Below, piece by piece: positions 43,512 to 53,400 of a stretch of 64,000 nt of DNA. Location of the stretch: positions 62,001 to 126,000 of the forward strand of contig NZ_BONK01000013.1 in assembly GCF_016862675.1 (NCBI RefSeq), given 5' to 3'. The stretch is from Cellulomonas chitinilytica (GTDB taxonomy: Bacteria; Actinomycetota; Actinomycetes; Actinomycetales; Cellulomonadaceae). The position numbers and the translations under genes were made by a program. The notes under the pieces are model-generated. The model ran no database searches, was not told where the DNA came from, and saw nothing but the letters and a program-made list of their open reading frames with translations. Numbering within the stretch: position 1 is the stretch's first letter; every line of letters starts with the position of its first letter.

Positions 43512-44431
43512 CCGAAGACTGCGCCCCCGATCGGGAACGTGTACGGCGCCACCATGCGCAGGCGCGGCTTGGAACCCGTGCAGATGGAGCCTCGCTCGAA
43601 CAGCCACTGGAGGCCGCTGGCGAGGAGGGCCGCCGCCGGGACGCAGACGGGTGCCGCGACGGCGCAGATGGCCGTACCCAGGCCGGTGACATCGCCTGCG
43701 AGCAGGATCCGCTGCTCGGCCTGGCTGAGCGTGACGGTGAAGTTCGCCCAGTTGAGATCGACGTGGGGGTCGGCCACCACGGGGTAGGTGAGATCCGCCC
43801 CCGCGTGCTCGACGACCTGCACCAGGCCATCGGCAGTGGATTCGAAGTGCGTCGGCACCCTCCTTCCCTCGGCGTCCTTCGCCCACGGAGCCTGGACCGT
43901 CGCCAGGTCGATCACGGTGGCCGCACCGACCGGCACCGTCAGGGTGGCGGAGCCGTCCGGATTGATGACCGGCACCACCCCGTCGGCGAGGCCGTAGGTG
44001 TACGTCGACGGGGCGTCCTTGCTGGACAGAACCGTCAGCACTCGTGCGCCGGTGGTGGTCGCCTGCACGGCCACGTCGACGGACCTGCCGGCGTAGACCG
44101 CCGTGCCGTCCTGCGCGACCTTGGCTGCAGCGGTTGCCTCCCGAGGAAGCCCGAGAGTGACGGACGCACCCTCGACGCTCCTCAGAACGACCACCCCCGA
44201 CGTCGACTCGGGGGCAGCCACGTCGACCCTTCCTCCTGCGGTGAACCGGCCGTCACGGCCTCGCGCGAAGTCCCTGAGGGAAGCCTTCGGCGCGACGCGC
44301 TCGATCTGGTCTGCCACCCGGTCGGGAGCGGACGGTGCCGCGTCGGCGCCCGTGCCGACACCGATGGTCAGCGCCAGAGCAGCGGTTGCCAGCAGGGCGG
44401 TCGAACGGCCCGCACGTATGACTCGTCGCAT
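43499..44431 (-). CDS. Secreted protein with YPVVADP motif and Cys-bearing hydrophobic C-terminus
   Basis: 310 residues. Signal peptide about 1-31 (cleavage near GADA-APS). Residues 50-215 are beta-rich (SGVVVLRSVEGASVTLGLP, SATLTVPVGAATVIDL). Residues 216-222 are YPVVADP, a motif I associate with variable secreted actinobacterial proteins. The last 80 residues hold a Gly/Ala-rich hydrophobic stretch between Cys256/Cys263 and Cys284/Cys308, likely two disulfides. Base composition is lower in GC than the neighbours. A LexA-like box (44516-44531) and a CRP-like box (44445-44460) lie upstream. The ATG at 44431 was taken as the start of the signal peptide. Not a known enzyme; bacteriocin-like activity is a hypothesis. 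Confidence 0.75.
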   Translation of the reverse strand: MRRVIRAGRSTALLATAALALTIGVGTGADAAPSAPDRVADQIERVAPKASLRDFARGRDGRFTAGGRVDVAAPESTSGVVVLRSVEGASVTLGLPREATAAAKVAQDGTAVYAGRSVDVAVQATTTGARVLTVLSSKDAPSTYTYGLADGVVPVINPDGSATLTVPVGAATVIDLATVQAPWAKDAEGRRVPTHFESTADGLVQVVEHAGADLTYPVVADPHVDLNWANFTVTLSQAEQRILLAGDVTGLGTAICAVAAPVCVPAAALLASGLQWLFERGSICTGSKPRLRMVAPYTFPIGGAVFGCVK

Positions 44432-44444
44432 CTACGTACCTTCT

Positions 44445-44460
44445 TGTGAGTGTTGTCACC
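44445..44460. promoter_or_regulatory. CRP-like box upstream of secreted island gene
   Basis: TGTGA-GTGTTG-TCACC, 9 of 10 to the CRP consensus, 14 bp before the ATG at 44431. Confidence 0.4.
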
Positions 44461-44515
44461 GTGGTGACGCTGCTCGATGCCGAGCAGCCGGACGGAAGTT
44501 AGCGAGAACGGCGAA

Positions 44516-44531
44516 TCGAACAAGCGTTCTA
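44516..44531. promoter_or_regulatory. LexA (SOS) box-like site
   Basis: TCGAAC-AAGC-GTTCTA, 11 of 12 to the actinobacterial SOS consensus TCGAAC-N4-GTTCGA. It is 85 bp before the secreted island gene (minus) and 139 bp before the flavoprotein gene (plus). The 238-bp gap 44432-44669 holds no other gene I can support. Confidence 0.55.
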
Positions 44532-44669
44532 TCCACAGCCCCTGCGGGAGTCGCGACCAGCCGCGGCACCGGACGGGCTCGGCCTGCGGACTCCGGCGCT
44601 CGCGGCCAGCATGGGAGGCACCGCCCTGACGTCCTCGGGGTGGCCCTCGGCGCGGACGGGAGCCTCGTG

Positions 44670-46109
44670 ATGGTGCAGCAGGTGCAGGAGTTCGACGTGG
44701 TGGTCGTCGGTGGCGGTGCGGTGGGGGAGAACGCCGCGGACCGGGCCGGGCGGACCGGGCTGAGCGTCGCGATCGTCGAGCATGCGCTGGTCGGAGGCGA
44801 GTGCTCGTACTGGGCGTGCATGCCGTCCAAGGCGCTGCTGCGGCCGGGCTCGGCGCTCGCTGCGGCCCGTGCGGTGCCCGGCGCGGCCGCGGCCGGCACG
44901 GGTACGGTCGACGTGGCTGCGGCGTTCGCGCGACGCGACGAGGTGGCGCACCACTGGGACGATGGCTCGCAGGTCTCCTGGCTCGACAGCGCGGGCATCA
45001 CGCTCCTGCGCGGGCACGCCCGGTTCACGGGCCCGCGCGCGCTCACGGTGACGGACGGCAGCGAGGAGACGCCCGTCGTCGCGCGACGCGCCGTCGTGCT
45101 CGCGACCGGGTCGGAGCCGATCGTCCCGGCGACGCTCGCCGACGTCCGCCCGTGGAGCAGCCGCGACGCGACGTCGGCGCAGCACGTGCCGGCGCGGCTG
45201 GCGATCCTCGGCGGCGGCGTGGTCGGCGTCGAGATGGCGACGGCGTTCGCGGACTTCGGCAGCGAGGTCACGCTGCTGGTCCGTGGCGCGCGGCTGCTCG
45301 GCGGGGCGGAGCCGTTCGCGGGGGAGCTGGTGGCGGACGCGCTGCGAGCGGCCGGCGTCGACGTCCGCTTCGGCACGGAGGTCACGGGCGCGACGCGCGA
45401 CGACGGCGGCGTGCACCTCGAACTGAGCAGCGCGGACGGCACCGTGCGGCTGGACGTCACCGAGGTCCTCGCCGCGACCGGGCGGCGCCCCAGGACGTCG
45501 GACGTCGGCCTGGAGACGATCGGCCTCACCCCCGGGAAGCCCGCCGAGGTCGACGACGCGCTGTGCGTCACCGGCGTCGAGGACGGCTGGCTGTTCGCCG
45601 TCGGCGACGTCTCCGGCCGGACCGCGACCACCCACCAGGGCAAGTACGACGCGCGGGTCGCGGGGGACGTGGTCGCGCACCGGTTCGGGCCGGGCGGCGG
45701 CGACGAGCGTGACGCGGCCCCGTGGAGCCGGTTCCGGGCCACCGCCGACGTGGCGGCCGTGCCACAGGTCGTGTTCACCCGGCCGGAGGTCGCGTGGGTC
45801 GGACGGTCGGAGGCGGCGGCGCGCGACGCGGGGATCGACGTGCAGGTCCTCGACTACGCGCTCGAGGACGTCGCCGGCGCCACCGTGCTGTCGCCGGACT
45901 ACCGGGGCCGCGGGCGGCTGGTCGTCGACCGGTCACGCGGCGTCGTCGTCGGAGCGACGTTCGTCGGGCCGGACGTCGCCGAGCTCCTGCACGCCGCGAC
46001 GGTCGCGGTGGTCGGCGAGGTGCCGCTCGACCGGCTGTGGCACGCGGTGCCCTCGTACCCGACGCTCAGCGAGGTGTGGCTGCGCTTCCTGGAGACCGCG
46101 GGCCTCTGA
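44670..46109 (+). CDS. Class I pyridine nucleotide-disulfide oxidoreductase (Lpd/MerA-like)
   Basis: 479 residues. FAD-binding DVVVVGGGAVGENAA (about 9-23), redox-active pair in GGECSYWACMPSK (Cys-x4-Cys), NAD(P)-binding LAILGGGVVGVEMA (about 178-191), LFAVGDVSGR (FAD contact) and a dimerization domain ending HAVPSYPTLSEVW with the His of the catalytic dyad. Reduces or oxidises a disulfide or other substrate using NAD(P)H. No 2-oxoacid dehydrogenase genes or mer genes are near, so the substrate is open. ACGGGAG precedes ATG 44670. Ends 3 bp from the convergent narK. Confidence 0.92.
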   Translation: MVQQVQEFDVVVVGGGAVGENAADRAGRTGLSVAIVEHALVGGECSYWACMPSKALLRPGSALAAARAVPGAAAAGTGTVDVAAAFARRDEVAHHWDDGSQVSWLDSAGITLLRGHARFTGPRALTVTDGSEETPVVARRAVVLATGSEPIVPATLADVRPWSSRDATSAQHVPARLAILGGGVVGVEMATAFADFGSEVTLLVRGARLLGGAEPFAGELVADALRAAGVDVRFGTEVTGATRDDGGVHLELSSADGTVRLDVTEVLAATGRRPRTSDVGLETIGLTPGKPAEVDDALCVTGVEDGWLFAVGDVSGRTATTHQGKYDARVAGDVVAHRFGPGGGDERDAAPWSRFRATADVAAVPQVVFTRPEVAWVGRSEAAARDAGIDVQVLDYALEDVAGATVLSPDYRGRGRLVVDRSRGVVVGATFVGPDVAELLHAATVAVVGEVPLDRLWHAVPSYPTLSEVWLRFLETAGL

Positions 46110-46112
46110 CGG

Positions 46113-47324
46113 TCAGGACGTGCGCGCGGGCGCCTCCTTGCGCAGCCGCAGCAGCACGTACAGGAACGCGACCAGGGCCGTCGCGGACAGCAGCACCAGG
46201 CCGACCGTGTACGTGTGGTCCACCTCGTCGTACGTCGCACCCATGACGAGCGGCGGGAAGAACCCGCCGAGACCACCCGCGGCCCCGACGATGCCGGAGA
46301 CGCTGCCGACCCGCTCGGCGGGTGTCCGCAGGGCGACCCACGCGAACACGCCGCCGGTGCCGAGTCCGAGGAAGAAGGCCATCGCCACGAACACGGCGCC
46401 GGCGGGGACCTCGGGCTGCGGCTGGGTCGCGATGACGAGCGCGAGCGCGGCGACCGCACCGAGGGACACCAGGACGATCGGCTTCGGGTGCAGCCGGTCG
46501 GAGAGCGTGCCACCGATCGGCCGCGCGACGACGGCCGCGATCGCGAACCCGGCCGTCCGGGTGCCGGCCCCGGCCAGGTCGAAGCCGTAGACGTCCTTGA
46601 GGTAGGTCGGCAGGTACGTCGAGAACGCGACGAAGCCACCGAACGTGACCGCGTACAGGAACGACATCTGCCAGGTCACCGGCAGCTTGAGCGCCGCCGC
46701 GAGCTTCGGCAGCACCGACTGGGTGCTGCGTTTCCACGCGGGGGCGTCCCGCATGACGACGAGCACCACGATCCCGGTCACCGCGAGCGCGACGGCCACG
46801 ATCACGTGGGCGGTCGTGTACCCCCACTTCTCGACGAAGCGGGGCGTGAAGAACGACGACAGGGCCGTACCGCCCATCCCGGCGCCGAACACGCCCGTCG
46901 CGAAGCCGCGGCGGGACGGCTCGAACCACGCGTTGACGAACGGCACGCCCGCCGCGAACGTCGTCCCCGCGATGCCGAGCACGAAGCCGAACACGAGGAG
47001 CAGCTCGTACGACCCCTGGTTTCCCGCGTACGCGACGAGCAGGACCGGGACGATGCTCGCGAGGCTGAGCACGCCCAGCATGAGCCGACCGCCGTAGCGG
47101 TCGGTGAGGGCCCCCACGGGGATCCGGCCCAGCGCGCCGACCAGCACCGGGATCGCGACGAGGAGCGACTTCTGCGTCGACGACAGGTCCAGGTCCTCGG
47201 CGTACCGGGTGCCGAGCGGGCCGATGATGTTCCAGGCCCAGAACGTGATCGCGAACGTCCACGTTGCCAGCACGAGGTTCGTGGTGCGGCTGCTGGTCCG
47301 CGTGGTGGCGGCGGTCGTGGTCAC
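46113..47324 (-). CDS. narK: Nitrate/nitrite transporter (NarK, MFS)
   Basis: 403 residues, twelve membrane helices. Nitrate-porter signatures: GTTFAAGVPFVNAWFEPSRRGFATGVFGAGMGG (first half) and GVFAWVALRTPAERVGSVSG with GAAGGLGGFFPPL (second half). Moves nitrate in and nitrite out for respiratory reduction by the adjacent NarGHI. Starts 15 bp after narI, so it is the last gene of a narGHJIK operon. Confidence 0.95.
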   Translation of the reverse strand: MTTTAATTRTSSRTTNLVLATWTFAITFWAWNIIGPLGTRYAEDLDLSSTQKSLLVAIPVLVGALGRIPVGALTDRYGGRLMLGVLSLASIVPVLLVAYAGNQGSYELLLVFGFVLGIAGTTFAAGVPFVNAWFEPSRRGFATGVFGAGMGGTALSSFFTPRFVEKWGYTTAHVIVAVALAVTGIVVLVVMRDAPAWKRSTQSVLPKLAAALKLPVTWQMSFLYAVTFGGFVAFSTYLPTYLKDVYGFDLAGAGTRTAGFAIAAVVARPIGGTLSDRLHPKPIVLVSLGAVAALALVIATQPQPEVPAGAVFVAMAFFLGLGTGGVFAWVALRTPAERVGSVSGIVGAAGGLGGFFPPLVMGATYDEVDHTYTVGLVLLSATALVAFLYVLLRLRKEAPARTS

Positions 47325-47339
47325 GTGCCCTCCGGGTGC

Positions 47340-48083
47340 TCAGCGGTCCCTGTCCCGCGTGCCCACGGGGTCCCAGCCGCGGCGCGGTGCGCTGGCGCCG
47401 GGGGTGGGCCGCGCGTCGCGGCTGCGGTAGACGATGTACGGGCGGAACAGGTAGTGCAGCGGGGCCGTGAACGCGTGCACGAGCCGGGTGAACGGGAAGA
47501 TCGCGATCAGGGCGAGGCCCGTGAGCGTGTGGATCTGGAACGGCAGCGGTGCCGCCGCCATCGAGGCGACGTCGGGCTGCAGCACGAAGATCGACCGGAA
47601 CCACGGCGAGACCGTCTCCCGGTAGTTGCCCTCGTGACCGGCGGTGGCCCCGGCGAGCGTCGCCCACAGGCCGAGCACGATCGCGCCGACGAGGACGACG
47701 TACATGAGCTTGTCGTTCTTGGTGGTGGCCATGAACACCGGGCCCGTCCGGCGGCGGCGGTAGACGAGGATCGCGATGCCGACGAGCGTGCAGAAGCCCG
47801 CGACGCCGCCGACGGACAGCGCGACGGCGTGGTACTGCTCCTGCGTGATCCCGACGGCCTCGGTCCACGACATCGGGATGACCAGGCCGCCGATGTGCCC
47901 GACGATGACGAACACGAGCCCGAAGTGGAACAGCGGGCTGCCGATCCGCAGCAGCCGGGACTCGTAGAGCTGCGACGACCGGGTGGTCCAGCCGAACTGG
48001 TCGTACCGGTACCGCCAGATGGTCCCGCCGACGAGCGTGACGATCGCCAGGTAGGGGAGCACGCCCCACAGCACGACGCTCAT
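47340..48083 (-). CDS. narI: Respiratory nitrate reductase gamma subunit
   Basis: 247 residues, five membrane helices with haem-b histidines (SPLFHFGLVFVIVGHIGGL and QIHTLTGLALIAIFPFTRLVHAFTAP). Takes electrons from menaquinol and passes them to NarH. ATG 48083 overlaps the narJ stop. The C-terminal tail (RSRDARPTPGASAPRRGWD) is the usual actinobacterial extension. Confidence 0.96.
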   Translation of the reverse strand: MSVVLWGVLPYLAIVTLVGGTIWRYRYDQFGWTTRSSQLYESRLLRIGSPLFHFGLVFVIVGHIGGLVIPMSWTEAVGITQEQYHAVALSVGGVAGFCTLVGIAILVYRRRRTGPVFMATTKNDKLMYVVLVGAIVLGLWATLAGATAGHEGNYRETVSPWFRSIFVLQPDVASMAAAPLPFQIHTLTGLALIAIFPFTRLVHAFTAPLHYLFRPYIVYRSRDARPTPGASAPRRGWDPVGTRDRDR

Positions 48084-48745
48084 GCCGGTCCTCCCGATCC
48101 TCCCGGCCCGCCGGCGAGCGGGAGCAGCCGCGGGTCGGCGGAGTCGAGCCCCACGTCCTCGCGCGGCGGCCCGGCCGCGGCCATCCGGTGCACGGCGGCC
48201 CGGTCGGTCGGCGACTCGCCCGGCAGGGTCGCGCACACGTCGTCGAGCACCCCCGCGTACGGGGTGCCGGCCTCGTGCAGCGCGAGCCGGACGAGCTCGA
48301 GGCTGGCGCGGTACTCCTGCAGCAGCGCGGGCCCGTCCACGGGGTCGGCGACGGCCGCGTACTCGAGCACGAGCGGCAGGTGGTCGGGGAGCTCGCCGTG
48401 CGTGTCGACGAGGAACCCGCTCGCGCGGTAGCGCTCCTTGAACCGGCCGAGCACCTCGCCGCGGCGGCGGGTGTCGCCGTCGGTCCAGTACGACAGGTAC
48501 AGCGGCTGCCGGTGGGACAGGTCGAACAGGTCGACGTACTCGCGCTGCAGGTCGGCCGGCGGGACTGCGCCGGCGTGGTCGAGGAACGTGCGCAGGCCGC
48601 CGCCCGACGTCGTCGCCGGGAGCTCGTCGACCGCGTCCCGCAGCAGTGGGAGACGCTCGGTGAACGCGCGGTCGGGGTACGACAGGCACCACGACGCCAC
48701 CTGGTGCACGACCCGCTCGGCCGGCCGGCCGCGTGGGGCCCTCAC
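48080..48745 (-). CDS. narJ: Nitrate reductase assembly chaperone
   Basis: 221 residues of the NarJ/TorD family: VASWCLSYPDRAFTERLPLLRDAV, LQREYVDLFDLSHRQPLYLSYWTDGDTRRRGEVL and DHLPLVLEYAA are family blocks. Required for molybdenum-cofactor insertion into NarG; not part of the final enzyme. GTG 48745 overlaps the narH stop; stop overlaps narI ATG. The C-terminus is Gly-rich. Confidence 0.95.
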   Translation of the reverse strand: MRAPRGRPAERVVHQVASWCLSYPDRAFTERLPLLRDAVDELPATTSGGGLRTFLDHAGAVPPADLQREYVDLFDLSHRQPLYLSYWTDGDTRRRGEVLGRFKERYRASGFLVDTHGELPDHLPLVLEYAAVADPVDGPALLQEYRASLELVRLALHEAGTPYAGVLDDVCATLPGESPTDRAAVHRMAAAGPPREDVGLDSADPRLLPLAGGPGGSGGPA

Positions 48746-50427
48746 GGTGCCGCCTCCCCGGGCGCGTCACCGGCGTGGTGCTCCGGGAACAGCCCCGGCG
48801 GCGTCCCGACGCCGTCCCAGTTGAGCAGGTTGACCCGGCCGCGCATCGACTCGGACGGTGCGATGCCCTCCGACGTCTGCCGCTGCTTCAGCGCGTGGAA
48901 CGTCTCGACGGCCACCGGCACGGGCCGCCCGGACGCCTCGCCGAACGCCGCCGACTCGTACATCCCCGGGCCCTCGTCGTAGTCGAGCGAGCAGCCGAGC
49001 TCCTCGAGCTCGTGGCCGCGCTCCTCGTGGGCCTTCGGGATGACGTACCGGTCGGCGTACTTCGCGATCGCGAGCAGCCGGTACATCGCGTACATCGTCG
49101 TGCCCGTCATGCCGACGGACCGGGGGACGGCCTCGACGGCGTCGTCCTCGAGCGTGATGCCGCGCAGGTAGGCGCGCATGGCCGCCAGGCGGCGCAGGAC
49201 CCCGGTGACGACCTCGGTGTCGCCGGCGGAGAACAACGAGGCCAGGTACTCGACCGGGATGCGCAGCGCCTCGATCGCGCCGAACAGGTTCCCGTGGTCC
49301 TCGGCGTCGTGCCCCTGCTCGCGCAGCAGGTCGACGACGGGGGACAGCGGCGGGACGTACCAGACCATCGGCATCGTCCGGTACTCGGGGTGCAGCGGCA
49401 GCGCGACCCGGTACGTCTTGGCGAGCGCGTAGACGGGCGACCGGACGGCGGCGTCGAGCCAGTCCTGCGGGATGCCCTGCTCACGGGCGGCGGCGACGAC
49501 CGTGGGGTCGTTCGGGTCGAGCATGAGGTCGAGCTGTGCCTCGTACAGGGCGCGCTCGTCCTTGACCGACGCGGCCGCCGTGACGCGGTCCGCGTCGTAC
49601 AGGACGAGCCCGATGTACCGCAGCCGGCCGACGCACGTCTCCGAGCAGACGGTCGGCAGCCCCACCTCGATCCGGGGGTAGCAGAACGTGCACTTCTCGG
49701 CCTTGCCGGTCTTGTGGTTGAAGTAGATCTTCTTGTAAGGGCACCCCGTCACGCACTGCCGCCAGCCGCGGCAGCGGTCCTGGTCCACGAGCACGATGCC
49801 GTCCTCGGCCCGCTTGTAGATCGCCCCCGACGGGCACGACGCCATGCAGGACGGGTTGAGGCAGTGCTCGCAGATCCGCGGCAGGTACATCATGAACGTC
49901 CGCTCGAACTCGAAGCGGATCCGGTCCTCCGACTCGGCGCGCACCTTCTCGACCATGGGGTCCAGGTGGCCGGCCTCCGTGACGCCGCCCAGGTCGTCGT
50001 CCCAGTTCGCCGACCAGCGGATCTTCGTGTCCTCGCCCGTGATCAGGCTCTTCGGCCGTGCCACCGGGAAGTCGTCGCCGAGGGGTGCGTCGACGAGCGT
50101 CTCGTAGTCGTACGTCCACGGCTCGTAGTAGTCCTCGAGCTTCGGCTGCACCGGGCTCGCGAAGATCGTCAGGAGCTTCTTGACCCGGCCGCCTGCCTTC
50201 AGCGCGAGGCGGCCGCGCTTGTTCAGCGTCCAGCCGCCGCGCCACGTCTCCTGGTCCTCGTACCGCCGCGGGTACCCCTGGCCGGGGCGGGTCTCGACGT
50301 TGTTGAACCACACGTACTCGACGCCCGCGCGGTTCGTCCACGCCTGCTTGCACGTCACCGAGCACGTGTGGCACCCGATGCACTTGTCGAGGTTCATCAC
50401 CATCGCCATCTGGGCCATGACACGCAT
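48742..50427 (-). CDS. narH: Respiratory nitrate reductase beta subunit
   Basis: 561 residues. Four cluster-binding segments: CIGCHTCSVTCK (about 16-27), CEHCLNPSCMASCP, CRGWRQCVTGCP (Trp replacing one Cys, giving the 3Fe-4S cluster as in other NarH) and CTFCYPRIEVGLPTVCSETC. Conducts electrons from NarI haems to NarG. ATG 50427 with 3 bp to the narG stop. Confidence 0.97.
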   Translation of the reverse strand: MRVMAQMAMVMNLDKCIGCHTCSVTCKQAWTNRAGVEYVWFNNVETRPGQGYPRRYEDQETWRGGWTLNKRGRLALKAGGRVKKLLTIFASPVQPKLEDYYEPWTYDYETLVDAPLGDDFPVARPKSLITGEDTKIRWSANWDDDLGGVTEAGHLDPMVEKVRAESEDRIRFEFERTFMMYLPRICEHCLNPSCMASCPSGAIYKRAEDGIVLVDQDRCRGWRQCVTGCPYKKIYFNHKTGKAEKCTFCYPRIEVGLPTVCSETCVGRLRYIGLVLYDADRVTAAASVKDERALYEAQLDLMLDPNDPTVVAAAREQGIPQDWLDAAVRSPVYALAKTYRVALPLHPEYRTMPMVWYVPPLSPVVDLLREQGHDAEDHGNLFGAIEALRIPVEYLASLFSAGDTEVVTGVLRRLAAMRAYLRGITLEDDAVEAVPRSVGMTGTTMYAMYRLLAIAKYADRYVIPKAHEERGHELEELGCSLDYDEGPGMYESAAFGEASGRPVPVAVETFHALKQRQTSEGIAPSESMRGRVNLLNWDGVGTPPGLFPEHHAGDAPGEAAP

Positions 50428-50430
50428 CGG

Positions 50431-53400
50431 TCAGTACCTCACGTCCTGGCTGCGCCGCCGGATGGTCGTCACCATGTCCCGCTGGTTTCCCGTCGGGCCG
50501 AGGTAGTTGAACGTGTACGAGAGCTGCGCGTACCCGCCGATGAGGTGCGTCGGCTTCACGAGCAGCCGGGTCACCGAGTTGTGGATGCCGCCGCGGCGGC
50601 CCGTCCTCTCCGTCTTCGGGACGTCGATGGTGCGTTCCTGCGCGTGGTGCACGAAGACGACGCCCGCGGGCATCCGGTGGCTGACGATCGCGCGGCAGAC
50701 GAAGATCCCGTTCGCGTTCGAGCACTCGATCCAGTCGTTGTCCGCCGCGCCGATCGCCTCGGCGTCCTGCGGGCTCATCCAGCACGTCGGGCCGCCCCGG
50801 GACAGCGACAGCATCAGCAGGTTGTCCTGGTACTCCGAGTGGATCGACCACTTGGAGTGCGGCGTCAGGTAGCGGACCGTCACCTGCTTCGCCCCGTCGG
50901 GGCCCAGCTCGGGCTCTCCCAGCAGCCGGTGCAGGTCGAGCGGCGGCCGGTAGATCGGCAGGGCCTCGCCGAGGTCGCGCATCCAGTCGTGGTCGAGGAA
51001 CAGGTGCATGCGGCCCGTCAGCGTGTGCCACGGCTTGAGACGCTCGACGTTCACCGTGAACGGCGCGTACCGGCGGCCGCCCGTCTCCGAGCCGGACCAC
51101 TCGGGCGACGTGATCACCGGGACCGGCCGCGCCTGCGTGTCGGCGAACGTGATCCGCTTCTCCTCGCTGCCCTCCGCGAGGTCCGCGAGCGGCTTGCCGA
51201 CGCGGCGCTCCAGGGTCTTGAACCCCTGCACGGCGAGCTCGCCGTTCGTCGTGCCGCTCAGCGACAGGATCGCCTCGGCGAGCTTGACGTCCGTGTCGAG
51301 CGCCGGCCGTCCGTCACCCGCCCCGCCGAGCATCACGCCGTTGAGCTTCCCGAGACGGTCGACCTCGTGCTCCAGCCGGTACGTGACGTTCTTGATCGTG
51401 AAGCCGAGCCGGTCCGCGAGCGGGCCGAGCGTCGCGAGCTTGTCCGCGATGGCGGTGTAGTCGCGCTCGACGACCTGGAGCAGCGGCATCGTCTTCCCGG
51501 GCACCGCGGGGACGTCGCCGCGCAGCCAGTCCCGCACCACCCCGCCGGGCTGCCCGGCCTCGCCGGGGGTGTCGTGCTGGACCGGCACACTCACCACGTC
51601 GTGCCGCACGCCCAGGTGCGTCCGGGCCAGCTCGGAGAACCGCTGCGCGACCAGGTGGAACGCGTCGAAGTCGCTGCGCGCCTCCCACGGCGGGTCGATC
51701 GCCGGCGTGAATGCGTGCACGAACGGGTGCATGTCCGTCGACGACAGGTCGTGCTTCTCGTACCAGGTGGCGGCGGGCAGGACGACGTCGGAGAGCATCG
51801 TCGTCGACGTCATGCGGAAGTCCGCGCTCACGAGCAGGTCGAGCTTGCCCTCGGGGATGTCGTCGCGCCACGTCACCTCCTGCGGGCGCAGGTCGGGCGC
51901 CGGCTCGGTCGCGGCGACGTTCGAGTGCGTGCCCAGCAGGTGCTTGAGGAAGTACTCGTTGCCCTTGCTCGACGAGCCCAGCAGGTTCGCCCGCCACAGC
52001 ACCAGCGTGCGCGGCCATGCCTCGGGGGCGTCGACGTCCTCGATCGCGAACTTCACGTCCCGGTCCGCGATCCGCTGGACCACGTGCTGGACCTCGTCCT
52101 GGGCGGTGCCTGCCTCGACCGCGGCGCGCGCCTCGTCGGCCAGGTCGAGCGGGTTGCGGTCGAACTGCGGGTAGAACGGCATCCAGCCGAGCCGCGCCGA
52201 CTGCGCGATCGTGTCGGCCGTGTGCATGCCGCTCAGGTTCCCCTCGGCCAGGGGAGACGCGAGCGCGTCCGCGCGATACCCGTCGAACCGCCACTGGTCC
52301 GTGTGCATGTACCAGTACGACGTGCCCGTCATCGTCCGCGGCGGCCGCGACCAGTCCAGCGCGTTCGCGAGCGACAGCCACCCCGTCAGCGGGCGGCACT
52401 TCTCCTGCCCGACGTAGTGCGCCCACCCGCCGCCGTTGCGACCGAAGCACCCCGTGAACGCGAGCAGCGCCAGCACCGCCCGGTACGTCACGTCGCCGTG
52501 GAACCACTGGCAGATCCCCGCGCCCATGATGATCATCGACCGGCCGCGGGACTTCTCGGCGTTCGTCGCGAACTCCCTGGCGATCCGCGTGCACGCCTGC
52601 GCCGGCACCGACGTGATCGACTCCTGCCACGCCGGGGTGTACGGGACCTCCGGGTCGTCGAACCCCGTCGGCCACTCGCCGGGCAGACCCTCGCGCCCGA
52701 CGCCGTACTGGGCCAAGGTCAGGTCGAAGACCGTCGTCACCAGGTGGTCGCCGACCCGTCGGACCGGGACGCCGCGCCGCAGCACAGAGCCCGACCCGTC
52801 CGGGGCCTCGAAGCAGGGCAGCAGGACGGTGGCGGTGTCGCCGCCGCCGGGGGCGTCGCTGATGCTGAGCGCCGGCTCGACGCCGTCCAGGTCGAGGTTC
52901 CAGCGCCCCTCGCCGGAGTCCGTGTAGCGGAAGCCCATCGAGCCGTTCGGGACCACCGGGGTACCCGTCGCGGAGTCGAGGAGCACCGTCTTCCACTCGG
53001 CACCCTCAGCCGGTGACGCCCCCGTCGCGCCCGGAAGGTCGCTCTCCCGCAGGAACTTGCCCGGCACGTACCCGCCCTCGCGCTCCTGCAACGTGATCAG
53101 GAACGGCAGGTCCGTGTACCGGCGCACGTAGTCGGCGAAGAACGGCACCTGCCGGTCCACGAGGTACTCGCGCAGGACGACGTGGCCCATCGCCATCGCC
53201 AGCGCCGCGTCGGTCCCGGCCTGTGCGGGCAGCCACTCGTCCGCGAACTTCGTGTTGTCCGAGTAGTCCGGCGACACCGTGACGACCTTGGTGCCGCGGT
53301 AGCGCACCTCCGCCATCCAGTGCGCGTCGGGCGTCCTGGTCACCGGCACGTTCGAGCCCCACATCATGAGGTACGTCGCGTCCCACCAGTCGCCGGACTC

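Noticed and set aside
48733..53016. Very long open reading frame on the plus strand opposite narG and narH
   Set aside because: It is the antisense image of the nar genes: its product is dominated by Arg, Gly, Val and His runs with no domain, and the minus strand has full, motif-bearing proteins. High GC makes such antisense frames common.
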